Assembly: GCF_900167255.1 (NCBI RefSeq)
Contig: NZ_FUYB01000003.1
Span: 327,425 to 391,424, forward strand
Length of the DNA stretch: 64,000 nt
Reading direction: 5' to 3'
Source of the DNA: Thiothrix eikelboomii
Lineage (GTDB): Bacteria > Pseudomonadota > Gammaproteobacteria > Thiotrichales > Thiotrichaceae
The notes under the pieces were generated by a model that was not told where the DNA came from, did no database searches, and saw only the letters and a list, made by a program, of their open reading frames with translations. Within the stretch, counting starts at the first letter, position 1; every line of letters begins with the position of its first letter. The position numbers and the translations under genes were made by a program. Below, piece after piece: positions 18,431 through 27,760 of the stretch.

Positions 18431-19654
18431 TTAGACCTTCAAAGCCAAGCCCCTTGCTAAACGTGATTGCCGAAAGCGTAAGCCCATACTCTGCTGAGTG
18501 AGCAACTGACGCAAGGGTGCTATCCGATCCACGGCTACCAAGCCGCCTGCACGAAGCAGGCCTAAGGCTGGGAACTCAGCTGAAAATAGCTTAACGAGCG
18601 AATCCGTATAAGCGACAACACTCGCATAATCAGGTTGGCGGGCTGCCTGATAAGCGGCGAGTAACTTCACGACGCCATCATCGCTTCTGATTGCAGTTGG
18701 CGTGGCTAATAAATCACTTAAGGTCGCCACATCCCGTAAAGCTAAATTCAAGCCCTGCCCTGCAACCGGATGCAAACTGTGGGAGGCATTGCCAATCAAC
18801 ACAGCCCGTCCCTGCACTTCCGCGACGGATTTCACTAAGCTTAAGGGGTAGCTCGAACGCTTACCCACTTTAATAAAACGCCCTTGCCGATAACCAAAGC
18901 TAGTTTGTAATTTCTGCAAAAACTCAGCATCTGTTAGCTCCAAACTAGCGGCCACCTCCGCCGTTTTATGCGTCCAGACCAAGGAATAGCGTTCTTCAGT
19001 CATTGGTAAAAGTGCCAAAGGCCCAGAGCGAGTAAAACGCTCATAAGCCACCCCCGTGACCGGACGATCTGTACTTACATTGGCAATGATCGCGGTTTGT
19101 TGATAATCCTGAGTTTTAACGGCAATACCCAGCTGCTCACGTAAAGGTGATTGCGCACCGTCAGCGATCACTAATAAGCGTGTCTGCACAGTATCCGTGA
19201 CCGTTTGACGCTCAAAATGCACTTGAACCGAGTCGCTATTCTGTTCTAAAGCATACACTCTAGCCGGGCTAATTACCTCAAAAGACGCAGCCCCCCCCTT
19301 CGCTAGTGCCTCAAACAGCACCCGACCTAATACCCGACTCTCAATCACATAGCCTAAGGCAGGCACCGCTGCTTGTTCAGCAGTTAAGCGAGTAGCCCCG
19401 AAATAGCCGCGATCAGAAACATGGATTTGTTGAATAGCCGCCATCTGTGCAGCAAGCTTACCTCCAATCCCCATCCCCTGATAAATCCGACTTGAACCAT
19501 AGGAGAGTGCTACTGAACGATCATCATAAGCGGGCTGGGAATGGCTACCGAAGGCAACTGCTTCGATCAAGCCTAGTTTCAGATTCAAGGGTTGAAGAGC
19601 CAAGGCTAAACTTGCCCCAACCATACCACCACCGACAATCAGTACATCGAACAT
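18431..19654 (-). CDS. ubiH: UbiH/VisC-family FAD-dependent hydroxylase (ubiquinone biosynthesis)
   Basis: A 407-residue flavoprotein monooxygenase of the UbiH/COQ6 group. It has the dinucleotide-binding VLIVGGGMVGASLALAL, the ADGAQSPLR motif and the second FAD motif GNASHSLHPVAGQGLNL. The segment QIHVSDRGYFGATRL is typical of UbiH itself (2-octaprenyl-6-methoxyphenol hydroxylation), although paralogues UbiF/UbiI share most motifs. It is 60 bases downstream of pepP, its usual neighbour. Confidence 0.9.
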   Translation of the reverse strand: MFDVLIVGGGMVGASLALALQPLNLKLGLIEAVAFGSHSQPAYDDRSVALSYGSSRIYQGMGIGGKLAAQMAAIQQIHVSDRGYFGATRLTAEQAAVPALGYVIESRVLGRVLFEALAKGGAASFEVISPARVYALEQNSDSVQVHFERQTVTDTVQTRLLVIADGAQSPLREQLGIAVKTQDYQQTAIIANVSTDRPVTGVAYERFTRSGPLALLPMTEERYSLVWTHKTAEVAASLELTDAEFLQKLQTSFGYRQGRFIKVGKRSSYPLSLVKSVAEVQGRAVLIGNASHSLHPVAGQGLNLALRDVATLSDLLATPTAIRSDDGVVKLLAAYQAARQPDYASVVAYTDSLVKLFSAEFPALGLLRAGGLVAVDRIAPLRQLLTQQSMGLRFRQSRLARGLALKV

Positions 19655-19714
19655 AGCTTATTTTGACTCAGCCTATTATTTAAGTGCTTTATTTACCTCG
19701 GTTTAGTCCGAGGC

Positions 19715-21079
19715 TTAATCCAAGGGTTGTGCCATCAAGGCTTCAATCTCAGCGATTTCTTTGACCACACCCGCAGTCAATACCTCACAACCGTCTGCAG
19801 TGACCAGCACATCATCTTCAATACGAATCCCAATATTCCACCATTTCGGATCGAGATTCTCCGCAGGCGAAAAATATAAGCCCGGCTCTACCGTTAACAC
19901 CATACCCGGTTCTAAACAACGCCAGGCACCATTAATTTTATAATCGCCTACATCATGCACATCCAGCCCTAACCAATGTCCGGTTTTGTGCATATAAAAT
20001 TGCCGATATGCTGCTTCTTTAGGCGCGCTCCCATCCGTAGTCTTAGGTGGATCTTGCAAGAGTTCCTCCACCTCACCCTGTAATAAACCCAGCTCAACTA
20101 AACCCGCGACTAAAGTACGCACGGCCGCTTGATGCGGTGCATCCCAATCATTACCCGGTTTCACCGCAGCAATTGCCGCTTTTTGGGCATCTAGCACTAA
20201 TTGATACAGTTGGCGCTGCTCGTGGCTAAAACGGCCATTAACAGGGAAAGTACGGGTAATATCACTGGCATAGCCTTGATGCTCACTCCCGGCATCAATT
20301 AACAGCAAATCACCTGCTTTTAACGGTGTCCGATTGTCTACATAATGCAAAATACAAGCGTTTTCGCCTCCACCCACAATAGAGGTGTAGGCAGGTTCCA
20401 TACCTGCTTTGCGAAATTCACGCTCAATTTCAGCTTGTAGTTCAAATTCAAATAAGCCGGGGCGGCAGATTTGCATGGCACGAGTATGTGCCTGCGCTGC
20501 AATTTTGGCTGAATAGCGCATCATTTCTAGTTCAGCGGGTGATTTAAACAAACGTAGCTCATGCACTAGCGTATCGAGCAGTTTGAGAGTATTAGGAGCA
20601 GCCACCCCATTGCGTGCTTGACGGCGTAATACCGTCAGCCAACCCAAAACCTTCAGATCAAACTCGGTATCAAACCCTATGCGATAATGCACCTCAGTTC
20701 GACCACTGAGGAGGGGGAGGATTTGCTTATCTAATTCGCCAATCGGAAAAGCCTGATCCGCGCCATAATCGTTAACAGCCCCGTCAATACCTGCACGTTT
20801 ACCTGTCCAGCGTTCCATTGCAGGGTCTTTAGCTTGGCAAAATAAAACATATTCGCCCTCTGCTCGCCCCGGAATAAAGACGGCAACTGCGTCAGGCTCA
20901 TTGAAGCCCGTCAAATACAAAAAATCGCTCTCTTGGCGAAACGGATAATCTGCATCCCGATTACGAATCACTAGCTGGGAAGCTTGAATAATTGCAATCG
21001 CCTGCTCGCCCAATTGAGCTAAGAGGCGTTGGCGGCGTTCAGCAAATTCACTAGCGGGAATCAATACAGGGCTTTTCAT
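19715..21079 (-). CDS. pepP: Xaa-Pro aminopeptidase PepP
   Basis: A 454-residue metallo-aminopeptidase that releases N-terminal residues next to proline. The two-metal site residues are visible: Asp in LLIDAGSE and SDITRTFP, His in HKTGHWLGLDVHDVG, Glu in LTVEPGLY and RIEDDVL. The N-terminal AMP_N domain (DYPFRQESDFLYLTGFNEP) is complete. Its start overlaps the ygfB stop by 4 bases (ATGA). Confidence 0.97.
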   Translation of the reverse strand: MKSPVLIPASEFAERRQRLLAQLGEQAIAIIQASQLVIRNRDADYPFRQESDFLYLTGFNEPDAVAVFIPGRAEGEYVLFCQAKDPAMERWTGKRAGIDGAVNDYGADQAFPIGELDKQILPLLSGRTEVHYRIGFDTEFDLKVLGWLTVLRRQARNGVAAPNTLKLLDTLVHELRLFKSPAELEMMRYSAKIAAQAHTRAMQICRPGLFEFELQAEIEREFRKAGMEPAYTSIVGGGENACILHYVDNRTPLKAGDLLLIDAGSEHQGYASDITRTFPVNGRFSHEQRQLYQLVLDAQKAAIAAVKPGNDWDAPHQAAVRTLVAGLVELGLLQGEVEELLQDPPKTTDGSAPKEAAYRQFYMHKTGHWLGLDVHDVGDYKINGAWRCLEPGMVLTVEPGLYFSPAENLDPKWWNIGIRIEDDVLVTADGCEVLTAGVVKEIAEIEALMAQPLD

Positions 21080-21663
21080 TCTTGTTCATACTCCTCAGTT
21101 TGTTCTGCTAATTGCGGCTTACCACGGATTGGTTGCAATTCTTCATTCATCATTAATACGCCCACACGAATAAACTCGGCCAGCTCGATAAAGGCGGCTT
21201 CCGACTCATCTTCATCCTGCACATCCATTTCACCTGCCGCTCCAATTTTCACGACATCTTGTACCCAATCGCGGCTATCTTCCGGTAGGTCTTGTAGCGT
21301 TTTCAAACCTGACAGTGCTAAACCAAAAGCAAAACCTTGACACCATTTTTGTAAAGCCGTCACTTGAGCGGCTAAACTATCTTGTTCGGGTGGTAAAAAT
21401 AATTCAAAACTTAAATCACCCGAATTTAATTGCCATAAGCTGGTATTAAATAATTGCTGCAGTAGTTTCCGCGCTTCTTGGACGTGAAAATCACGATGAT
21501 CGCCTTTTAAAATCTGAGCTTGCCAAGCTTTTTCATGGTATTGATTATTAAATGCTAAAACTGCACAGGCTATTCCATGAGCTTCTGAGGCAGTGAAATC
21601 AGCATCCACTCGTAATAAAGCATCTTCCAATGTATAAAATTCAGGCAACTGCGTATCCAACAC
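21076..21663 (-). CDS. ygfB: UPF0149 family protein YgfB
   Basis: A 195-residue YgfB/YecA-family protein, common next to pepP in gammaproteobacteria. In Pseudomonas YgfB has been tied to control of AmpC-type beta-lactam resistance. The start is GTG at 21663 behind GGGAG at six bases. The family features are the SEAHGIACAVLA opening, the WCQGFAFGLALSG centre and the acidic DEDESEAAFIELAEFIRVG end. It is divergent from the zapA operon. Confidence 0.92.
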   Translation of the reverse strand: MLDTQLPEFYTLEDALLRVDADFTASEAHGIACAVLAFNNQYHEKAWQAQILKGDHRDFHVQEARKLLQQLFNTSLWQLNSGDLSFELFLPPEQDSLAAQVTALQKWCQGFAFGLALSGLKTLQDLPEDSRDWVQDVVKIGAAGEMDVQDEDESEAAFIELAEFIRVGVLMMNEELQPIRGKPQLAEQTEEYEQE

Positions 21664-21754
21664 ATGCGTCTCCCATAGCTATGCGTGTATTATGAGCTGA
21701 CAAGGAGCATTTCGCATCCATAGCCCCGAAAACAACGAGCATGCATGATCCCTT

Positions 21755-21985
21755 ATGGCTTTGCAAAATCAACTTAAAACCCTAGAACAAGACTTGCAGC
21801 AATTATTAGTGACCCTTGAGCACTTAGCTGCCGAAAAGCGCCGCTTAGAAGAGCGTGAGCAAGAACTCATGGCCGCTTGTGAACATTTGCAACATAAAAA
21901 TCGCATCGCTAGCCAGCAAGTCGAAGAAATCTTGGCGGCCTTAACTTTAAAGCGGCCCGTCTTACTCACTCCCCTCGAGGACTAA
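21755..21985 (+). CDS. Small coiled-coil protein of the TIGR02449 type, upstream of zapA
   Basis: A 76-residue protein made of almost one continuous heptad-repeat coiled coil (LKTLEQDLQQLLVTLEHLAA and following), with the C-terminal LTLKRPVL. Proteins of this size and place, directly upstream of zapA, form a conserved gammaproteobacterial family of unknown function, perhaps acting in division like ZapB. It ends 4 bases before zapA. Confidence 0.75.
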   Translation: MALQNQLKTLEQDLQQLLVTLEHLAAEKRRLEEREQELMAACEHLQHKNRIASQQVEEILAALTLKRPVLLTPLED

Positions 21986-21989
21986 GCTA

Positions 21990-22313
21990 ATGGAAGAGTC
22001 TCTCATTGTCCCCGTATCTGTCAAAATTTTTGGCAAAGAATACACCGTTGCTTGCCCTGAAGGGCAAGAGCAAGCCTTGATTTTATCCGCAAAACGAGTA
22101 GATCAAGAAATGCGCCAAGTACGGGAGTCTGGCAAAGTTTTAGGTACTGATCGCATCGCTGTCATGGTCGCGCTGAATCTTGCACATGAGTTATTAAACC
22201 AGCAGGGCTTAGAGGATCAAGCTGCTTATACTGAGACCTTAGCTAAAGTTGAGCAGATCCAAACTCAGGTCACAGCAGCCTTAGCGCAATATCAGCAGTA
22301 TGCAACAGGTTAA
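21990..22313 (+). CDS. zapA: Cell division protein ZapA
   Basis: A 107-residue ZapA, which bundles FtsZ filaments at the Z ring. It has VSVKIFGKEYTVACPEGQE, DQEMRQVRESGK and the RIAVMVALNLAHELL helix of the family, then a coiled-coil tail. It forms an operon with the preceding coiled-coil gene. A 6S RNA follows, as in E. coli. Confidence 0.93.
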   Translation: MEESLIVPVSVKIFGKEYTVACPEGQEQALILSAKRVDQEMRQVRESGKVLGTDRIAVMVALNLAHELLNQQGLEDQAAYTETLAKVEQIQTQVTAALAQYQQYATG

Positions 22314-22387
22314 TACCCGATTAGTTAAGTTTGCTAGGGCTTCCCAGCAATGAATAATTGTAATAGTATGCAACTAAGGACGGTCAT

Positions 22388-22564
22388 CTGGGATACTCGT
22401 GATGAAATGGATAAATCCTTGAGCCTATTTTTTTATCCCGGGAGCGATCTTTTGGTCTTGTGTGCATGACCGCTGCGGCGGTAAGCCTTTTGGACTAAAC
22501 TAGCACCCACTTGAACCTTTGGTTCAAGGCTGAAGTTTCACACGACTTCTTGGAGCCGTCCCAC
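22388..22564 (+). ncRNA. ssrS: 6S RNA
   Basis: The region downstream of zapA carries the 6S hallmarks. The 5' arm includes CTTGAGCC, and the 3' arm has ACTTGAACC followed by GGTTCAAGG, close to the E. coli pattern at the same relative place. The ends can pair (GGGA near 22390 with TCCC near 22560), closing a long irregular hairpin of about 177 nt. 6S binds sigma-70 RNA polymerase and lowers transcription in stationary phase. In E. coli the next gene is fau (ygfA), here replaced by an EamA transporter. The exact ends are uncertain by about 10 bases. A possible upstream promoter is TTGCTA at 22331 with AATAAT at 22353. The rest of the 340-base gap (22565-22672) shows nothing else clear. Confidence 0.85.
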
Positions 22565-22672
22565 TTTTCAATCTTGCTTAGCTTGCCTGATATTTTTCTT
22601 GCTTAGTCGTTTAATTCCTGAATAATCCGACCTTTTGCTCATAGTGTATGAGCAATGATAGGTTGTAAATTT

Positions 22673-23569
22673 ATGGCTCATTTTTCTTCAGCACATTTCA
22701 TTCTTGTTCTGATTTCTGCTATTTGGGGCAGCGGTTTTGTTGCACAACGCTTAGGTTTAGAAAGTTTAGGCCCATTTAGTTTTAATGCAGGACGTTTTGT
22801 CTTAGCGACTCTAGCTTTATTACCCGTTTGGTGGTGGATGCACCGTCGAACCCTTGTTCCTGCTACCTCTAAAAATCCTAAATTATTTTGGTTAGGCAGT
22901 GCCTTAGCGGGCTCTGTCATGTTTATTGGCTTTAGCTTTCAGCAAGTGGGGCTGCAATACACCACAGCAGGCAATGCAGGCTTTATTACCAGTATGTATA
23001 TTGTGATCGTGCCGATACTCGGTTTATTCATCGGTCAAAGGACAAGGCTACTCACTTGGGCTGGTATTGGCTTGGCGGTCATTGGCTTATATGCCTTATC
23101 CGTTGGCCCGAATTTTCAGATTAACTACGGTGATGGCCTAGAGTTTATTGGTGCATTTTTCTGGGCGGGGCATGTGATCACTTTAGGTTGGCTATCTCGC
23201 CGGATCACCGATGTAGTAGGCGTGTCAGTGATCCAATTTGCGATTGCAGCCCTTTGGTCAATTCTTGCAGCTTTGCTGTTCGAGCAAGCGAGCTGGGCAG
23301 CATATGAAGCGGCGATTGGACCTTTGCTTTATTCCGGCGTGATTGCTAGCAGCCTATGCTTTACTTTGCAGATTATGGCTCAACGCACGGTAGATGCTAG
23401 TGTTGCCGCCTTAATTTTATCAGGGGAAGCGGTCTTTGCTCTCTTGGTCGGTTGGTTATTTTTAAATGAAGCCGTCACTAGCAAACAACTCCTCGGTTGC
23501 AGTTTAATGCTCACCGGGATCTTGATCAGTCAATGGCCAGAGCGTAAGTTAGTCAGTGTTGCTAACTAA
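22673..23569 (+). CDS. EamA/DMT-family transporter
   Basis: A 298-residue inner-membrane protein with ten predicted helices in two EamA halves (first half starts LVLISAIWGSGFVAQRLGLE; second half GLEFIGAFFWAGHVITLG). The LILSGEAVFALLVGWLFLNE segment is typical of drug/metabolite exporters. The substrate is unknown. ATG 22673 was chosen because homologous proteins start near here; ATG 22655 is an alternative. Confidence 0.88.
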   Translation: MAHFSSAHFILVLISAIWGSGFVAQRLGLESLGPFSFNAGRFVLATLALLPVWWWMHRRTLVPATSKNPKLFWLGSALAGSVMFIGFSFQQVGLQYTTAGNAGFITSMYIVIVPILGLFIGQRTRLLTWAGIGLAVIGLYALSVGPNFQINYGDGLEFIGAFFWAGHVITLGWLSRRITDVVGVSVIQFAIAALWSILAALLFEQASWAAYEAAIGPLLYSGVIASSLCFTLQIMAQRTVDASVAALILSGEAVFALLVGWLFLNEAVTSKQLLGCSLMLTGILISQWPERKLVSVAN

Positions 23570-23579
23570 GGAGTAAAAC

Positions 23580-24026
23580 ATGTCAGAAGCTATTTTTGCG
23601 AGTGGGCATTGCTTATGTGGAGCGGTAGAATTTACTGTGAGTAGCGCGCCTATTTTGTCAGCGCAATGCCATTGTGAACATTGCCAACGTGCTTCAGGGA
23701 CTGGGCATATGTCACTAGCATTTTTCCCAGAGGCTGCCGTAGCTATCCGAGGTGAAACCCGCCATTTTGACTCGGTGACGGATACTGGTAGCATAAATAC
23801 CCGCTATTTCTGCCCAACCTGTGGCAGCCGTTTATTTGGCCAAACCACGATGCGTCCGGGGGTACTTGGGATTGCCGTGGGAGCTTTTGATCAACATACT
23901 TGGTTTAAACCGGATCGTATTGTTTATCATCGCAATAAACCCGCTTGGGACTTTATGGACCCGAACCTACCGACCTTTGAAACAGGCGCACCGCCACCAC
24001 CTAGTAAAGATAAAGCATCCAGCTGA
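23580..24026 (+). CDS. GFA/CENP-V-family zinc protein
   Basis: A 148-residue protein of the glutathione-dependent formaldehyde-activating (GFA) family. The zinc ligands are in GHCLCGAVEF, QCHCEHCQRASG and FCPTCGSRLFG. Some members bind glutathione-hydroxymethyl adducts, but for most the substrate is unproven. It starts 10 bases after the EamA gene and is probably co-transcribed with it. Confidence 0.87.
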   Translation: MSEAIFASGHCLCGAVEFTVSSAPILSAQCHCEHCQRASGTGHMSLAFFPEAAVAIRGETRHFDSVTDTGSINTRYFCPTCGSRLFGQTTMRPGVLGIAVGAFDQHTWFKPDRIVYHRNKPAWDFMDPNLPTFETGAPPPPSKDKASS

Positions 24027-24059
24027 ATCAGCTTTAACCTGAATAGACTTAACTGAGCA

Positions 24060-24083
24060 GATTTAAGCCAATCGGTTTAAATC
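24060..24083. terminator. Hairpin between convergent GFA and uridine-kinase-like genes
   Basis: A 10-bp stem (GATTTAAGCC with GGTTTAAATC, one G-U pair) closes a 4-base loop. It touches the stop codon of the minus-strand gene. There is no clear T-run on either side, so its role as a terminator is uncertain. Confidence 0.35.
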
Positions 24084-24688
24084 TATTCAATAGCCGCTAA
24101 GACAGCAGCGACCTCTCGCTCGAGGGGATCTGTACCGATGATGAGTAGATCCGCCTGTGTTTTAAAGACTTCGACATAAGCTTCGTGCATGGTGCGCACT
24201 GTCGTTAAGTATTGTATCAGTACATCCTCTAAGGTACGACCACGCTCCTGCACATCTCGTAATAACCGACGCGCCAAACGAATATCAGCTGGGGTATCAA
24301 CGAATACGGATAGATCGACTAACGCCGCTACCCGTTGTAAAGCAAATAACAAAATACCATCAATCAAAATAAAGCGCTTCGGCTGCACAGTTTCTAACCT
24401 GTTTGAGCGATCATGTACCGTAAAATCATAGCAAGGCTTCTCAATGGTCTGCCCCTGTTTAAGCGCTTGCAAGTGCCCTACTAACAAATCCTCATCTAAA
24501 GCCAGTGGATGATCATAATTACCTTGAATCTCTACCGGAAAAGCAAGCTTGCGATGATAATACGAGTCTAACTCGACCAAGACAGCTTGATCAGCGGGAA
24601 AAGCAGACATTAAAGCACGGGCTAATTCGCTTTTGCCGCTCCCACTCCCACCACCAATGCCAATAAAAAACGGTATTTGGGTTTGCAT
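24083..24688 (-). CDS. udk: Uridine-kinase-like P-loop kinase
   Basis: A 201-residue phosphoribulokinase/uridine-kinase-family protein. The Walker A loop is GGGSGSGKSE, followed by LDSYYH, the NYDHPLALDEDLL motif typical of uridine kinases, and the YDFTVHDR substrate loop. A likely reaction is phosphorylation of uridine or cytidine by ATP. The symbol is given by family resemblance; a related sugar or nucleoside kinase cannot be ruled out. Confidence 0.8.
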   Translation of the reverse strand: MQTQIPFFIGIGGGSGSGKSELARALMSAFPADQAVLVELDSYYHRKLAFPVEIQGNYDHPLALDEDLLVGHLQALKQGQTIEKPCYDFTVHDRSNRLETVQPKRFILIDGILLFALQRVAALVDLSVFVDTPADIRLARRLLRDVQERGRTLEDVLIQYLTTVRTMHEAYVEVFKTQADLLIIGTDPLEREVAAVLAAIE

Positions 24689-24741
24689 ATTGAAAACTGC
24701 TCAGATTTTATTAAAAGGCAGATTATATGCCTAAATGAACT

Positions 24742-24774
24742 AAAAAAAGGGAGCTAGCTCTACACGCTAGCTCC
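24742..24774 (-). terminator. Rho-independent terminator of the polysaccharide export gene
   Basis: A 9-bp perfect stem (GGAGCTAGC/GCTAGCTCC) with a 7-base loop is followed on the minus strand by C and seven T. It lies 66 bases after the stop of the Wza-like gene. Confidence 0.85.
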
Positions 24775-24839
24775 AATACCAGCTTCCCAGAAAATTCCTT
24801 AGCACGCTTTAGCAAGTACTAGAGCAGACTAGAACAACG

Positions 24840-25847
24840 CTAAAACAAGGTGACAGGGCTTAGAAAACGAGTAGCTTCGTCATAAATCACCTTTTCTCTC
24901 GCCTCTAAAATCACAATCCGGTCATCTTGTTGAATCATAGGATCTAAACTAGTACCACGGTAGATGGCATCTAAATTCACTGCATAATGCTGTTCGCGCC
25001 CATCTAAACCACGTCGGAAGACTAAGGCTTTGTACTTATTTGCCAGCCGAGTCATACCACCTGCAGTTGCCACCGCTTGCATTACGGTCATCCCCTCTTT
25101 AAGGGGATAGACCCCCGGCTGCCCGACAGCCCCACTGACCGTAAAGCGGTTATAAATCGCATCTTGCACGACCAAACGATCATCTTGTAAGAGTATAAAA
25201 TCCTGCAAGCGTCCTTGGCGTATCGCTGCAATATCAATCGGTTGTTGGCTCAGCTCACCCTTAGCATCTTTGCGCAACAAAATAGCGCGCCGACTATCTG
25301 CTTGCTCGGTCAAGCCTCCTGCTTTGGCTAAGGCTTGCAAAACGGTCATGCTGCCAACGACAGGAAACACCCCGGGCAATCGCACAGCACCCTCTACTGT
25401 TACCCGATTTTGGGTTGACTCTTTGACCAAGACAGTGACTTGCGGATTATGCATATAAGTTTTTTCTAATAAGCTCGCCAGCTGTTGCTCTAATTGAGCC
25501 GGACGTAAACCTTTAGCTCGCAATTTACCCACTAACGGATAAGTAATATAACCCTGCCCATCGACGCGCACACTACGTGTTAAATCAGGGACTTTAAACA
25601 CGGTAATATCCAATAAATCTTGCTCACCGATTAAATCACTACCAGCGACTTGGCTAGCTTTAGGTAGCACTATCGGTGCAACGGGTACAGGACGGGTAAT
25701 CGGAGCTAAGGGAATAACGCTCGGATTATAAGCCGTCACTGTTGCGGCAAATAAAGGCGGCGCGGGGTAATTAGGGGTTTTAGCAGCACAAGCACTGAGG
25801 ACAAGGCAAGCACTTAACAAGCTTAAATTCTGAGCTGGACGATGCAT
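24840..25847 (-). CDS. Wza-like polysaccharide export lipoprotein
   Basis: A 335-residue outer-membrane lipoprotein with lipobox LSAC (Cys20). It has a polysaccharide-export domain (GEQDLLDITVFKVPDLTRSV to HNPQVTVLV) and two SLBB domains (VTVEGAVRLPGVFPV and FTVSGAVGQPGVYPL). Such proteins form the outer-membrane channel for capsule or exopolysaccharide. The ATG at 25847 has GGAG six bases upstream; longer frames do not. No Wzc-type kinase, polymerase or flippase lies nearby; only galE, 212 bases upstream on the same strand, is related in theme. Confidence 0.88.
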   Translation of the reverse strand: MHRPAQNLSLLSACLVLSACAAKTPNYPAPPLFAATVTAYNPSVIPLAPITRPVPVAPIVLPKASQVAGSDLIGEQDLLDITVFKVPDLTRSVRVDGQGYITYPLVGKLRAKGLRPAQLEQQLASLLEKTYMHNPQVTVLVKESTQNRVTVEGAVRLPGVFPVVGSMTVLQALAKAGGLTEQADSRRAILLRKDAKGELSQQPIDIAAIRQGRLQDFILLQDDRLVVQDAIYNRFTVSGAVGQPGVYPLKEGMTVMQAVATAGGMTRLANKYKALVFRRGLDGREQHYAVNLDAIYRGTSLDPMIQQDDRIVILEAREKVIYDEATRFLSPVTLF

Positions 25848-26059
25848 GGTTAACTCCATAAAGGATTTTGTTATGCACCGCAGACTAGAAAACTCCCCCA
25901 TTGAAAGCGAATGCTGTCTGGGGTAATGGAATTATTTAACAGATAAATGGGATTTATTTCCGCCTAGGCTTCAACTAATGCTGGATACAAAGTATGAACA
26001 TTAAGCTCAAGCCATCGCCCAAGCTTAGTCCAAGTTCAACCTAAAGTTTGCGCAATCTT

Positions 26060-27091
26060 TTAAGAATAGCCATGCGGATTTTGTTGCTGCCAACGCCAAG
26101 CATCTTCACACATGGTCAATAAATTTTTTTCAGCCTGCCAAGCTAATAAGGTTTTAGCTAAGCGTGGATCAGCAAAACAAGCCGCTACATCGCCTGCCCG
26201 CCGCTCTACAATTTTATAGGGAATCGACTGCTGACTGGCTTGCTCAAATGCTTGAATCATTTCCAAGACCGAATAACCCTGCCCTGTTCCTAAATTGACC
26301 GCTAACCAATGTGGAGTTTGTGGCCGACGGAAGGCCTCCAGTGCAGCAACATGTCCTTTGGCTAAATCCACCACATGAATATAATCACGCACTCCCGTAC
26401 CATCGCGGGTCGAATAATCATTCCCAAACACGGCTAGCTCAGGATAAATACCCACCGCAACCCGAGCCACATAAGGCATTAAATTATTCGGAATGCCACG
26501 AGGGTCTTCACCAATGCGCCCACTAGGATGCGCCCCGACTGGATTAAAATAGCGCAAAACAGCCAGTTGCCAATCGGGTTCAGCCGTGTGTAAATCCAGT
26601 AATATCTCTTCAATCATCAGCTTACTGCGCCCATAAGGATTGGTCGCTGAGCGAGGAAAATGCTCTTGAATCGGTACAGTCTGAGGATCACCATAAACGG
26701 TAGCAGAAGAACTAAACACGAGCTGTTTAACCGCGTATTCTTGCATCAGCGCTAATAAGCTCACGGTTCCATTGACATTATTATCATAATAACTGAGCGG
26801 CTTTTGTACCGATTCTCCCACGGCTTTTAAGCCTGCAAAATGAATAACACTATCAATCGCATGCTGGCTGAATACTTGATTTAAAGCCGAGGTATCACGA
26901 ATATCTAATTTATAAAAAGGTAGCTCACTACAACCAACAATATCGGCTACTCGCTTTAAAGATTCAGCGGAGCTATTGCAAAGATTATCAACCACGATAA
27001 CTTGATAGCCTGCCGTTAATAGTTCGAGGCAGGTATGCGAACCGATATAACCTGCTCCGCCTGTGACTAATACCGTTTGCTGCTGTGACAT
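26060..27091 (-). CDS. galE: UDP-glucose 4-epimerase GalE
   Basis: A 343-residue short-chain dehydrogenase-type epimerase that interconverts UDP-glucose and UDP-galactose. It has the NAD motif [12 protein letters not shown], the catalytic Ser/Tyr region (FSSSATVYG and NPYGRSK) and the [17 protein letters not shown] motif. It supplies galactosyl units, plausibly for the exopolysaccharide exported by the Wza-like protein downstream. The 212 bases between the two genes show no hairpin followed by T-runs. Confidence 0.96.
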   Translation of the reverse strand: MSQQQTVLVTGGAGYIGSHTCLELLTAGYQVIVVDNLCNSSAESLKRVADIVGCSELPFYKLDIRDTSALNQVFSQHAIDSVIHFAGLKAVGESVQKPLSYYDNNVNGTVSLLALMQEYAVKQLVFSSSATVYGDPQTVPIQEHFPRSATNPYGRSKLMIEEILLDLHTAEPDWQLAVLRYFNPVGAHPSGRIGEDPRGIPNNLMPYVARVAVGIYPELAVFGNDYSTRDGTGVRDYIHVVDLAKGHVAALEAFRRPQTPHWLAVNLGTGQGYSVLEMIQAFEQASQQSIPYKIVERRAGDVAACFADPRLAKTLLAWQAEKNLLTMCEDAWRWQQQNPHGYS

Positions 27092-27149
27092 GATTCTAAC
27101 TCTAGTTTAGCAGAGGCTTACTCTACCTCTGCTAGCCAAGACTACAAGT

Positions 27150-27563
27150 CTAATCCGCCAATTCGGTTGCTTTTTTTGGTGTTTCTTTGTCCACTTTGAT
27201 CTCAGAGCCTGCTTTGGTCTCCACTTTCGTGGCCTTGTCTTCAAGTTTGCTCGTTACTTTGGTTTTGCCCTCTGCACCGGCAGCGCCGTCGGTGGTTAAA
27301 CCTTGATCTAAAGAAATATCAGCTTTGATTTTTTCAAATAAAGCATCACCAATCCCTTTCACTTCTTTAATATCCTCCAAATTTTTAAACTCACCATGCT
27401 CTGTGCGATAACTGATAATCGCTTCGGCTTTTTTAGCACCAATACCTTTTAAATGTTCTTGCATAATTTCAGCACTGGCTTTATTAATATTCACTAATTC
27501 AGCTGAAACTGTACTGGCAAATAAAGAACCTGCCACTAAGAGCAAAGAAACGACATACTTCAT
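27150..27563 (-). CDS. ComEA-like helix-hairpin-helix DNA-binding protein
   Basis: A 137-residue secreted protein with signal peptide (VVSLLLVAGSLFASTVSA). The paired helix-hairpin-helix domain runs from LVNINKASAEIMQEHLKGIG to VKGIGDALFEKIKADI. A Lys/Thr/Glu-rich tail of about 50 residues follows, longer than usual. ComEA-type proteins bind incoming DNA in the periplasm during natural transformation. No other competence gene is in view. Confidence 0.85.
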   Translation of the reverse strand: MKYVVSLLLVAGSLFASTVSAELVNINKASAEIMQEHLKGIGAKKAEAIISYRTEHGEFKNLEDIKEVKGIGDALFEKIKADISLDQGLTTDGAAGAEGKTKVTSKLEDKATKVETKAGSEIKVDKETPKKATELAD

Positions 27564-27760
27564 TGATGATCATCCTTATTATTAATTTTTAGACTGAGGT
27601 TTTAGATTTAAACTGAGGCTGTATATTCAGCGTTTAGAGCTTGCCATAATTAAATTTAATAGTCTAAGCTGGGCTGATAACTGGCTTTTCAACTGTATGA
27701 ATAGATTTTTAAGGCTAATATCTCTAATCTTCAGGCTAAGCAAACGCTTAGGAGATTTTC

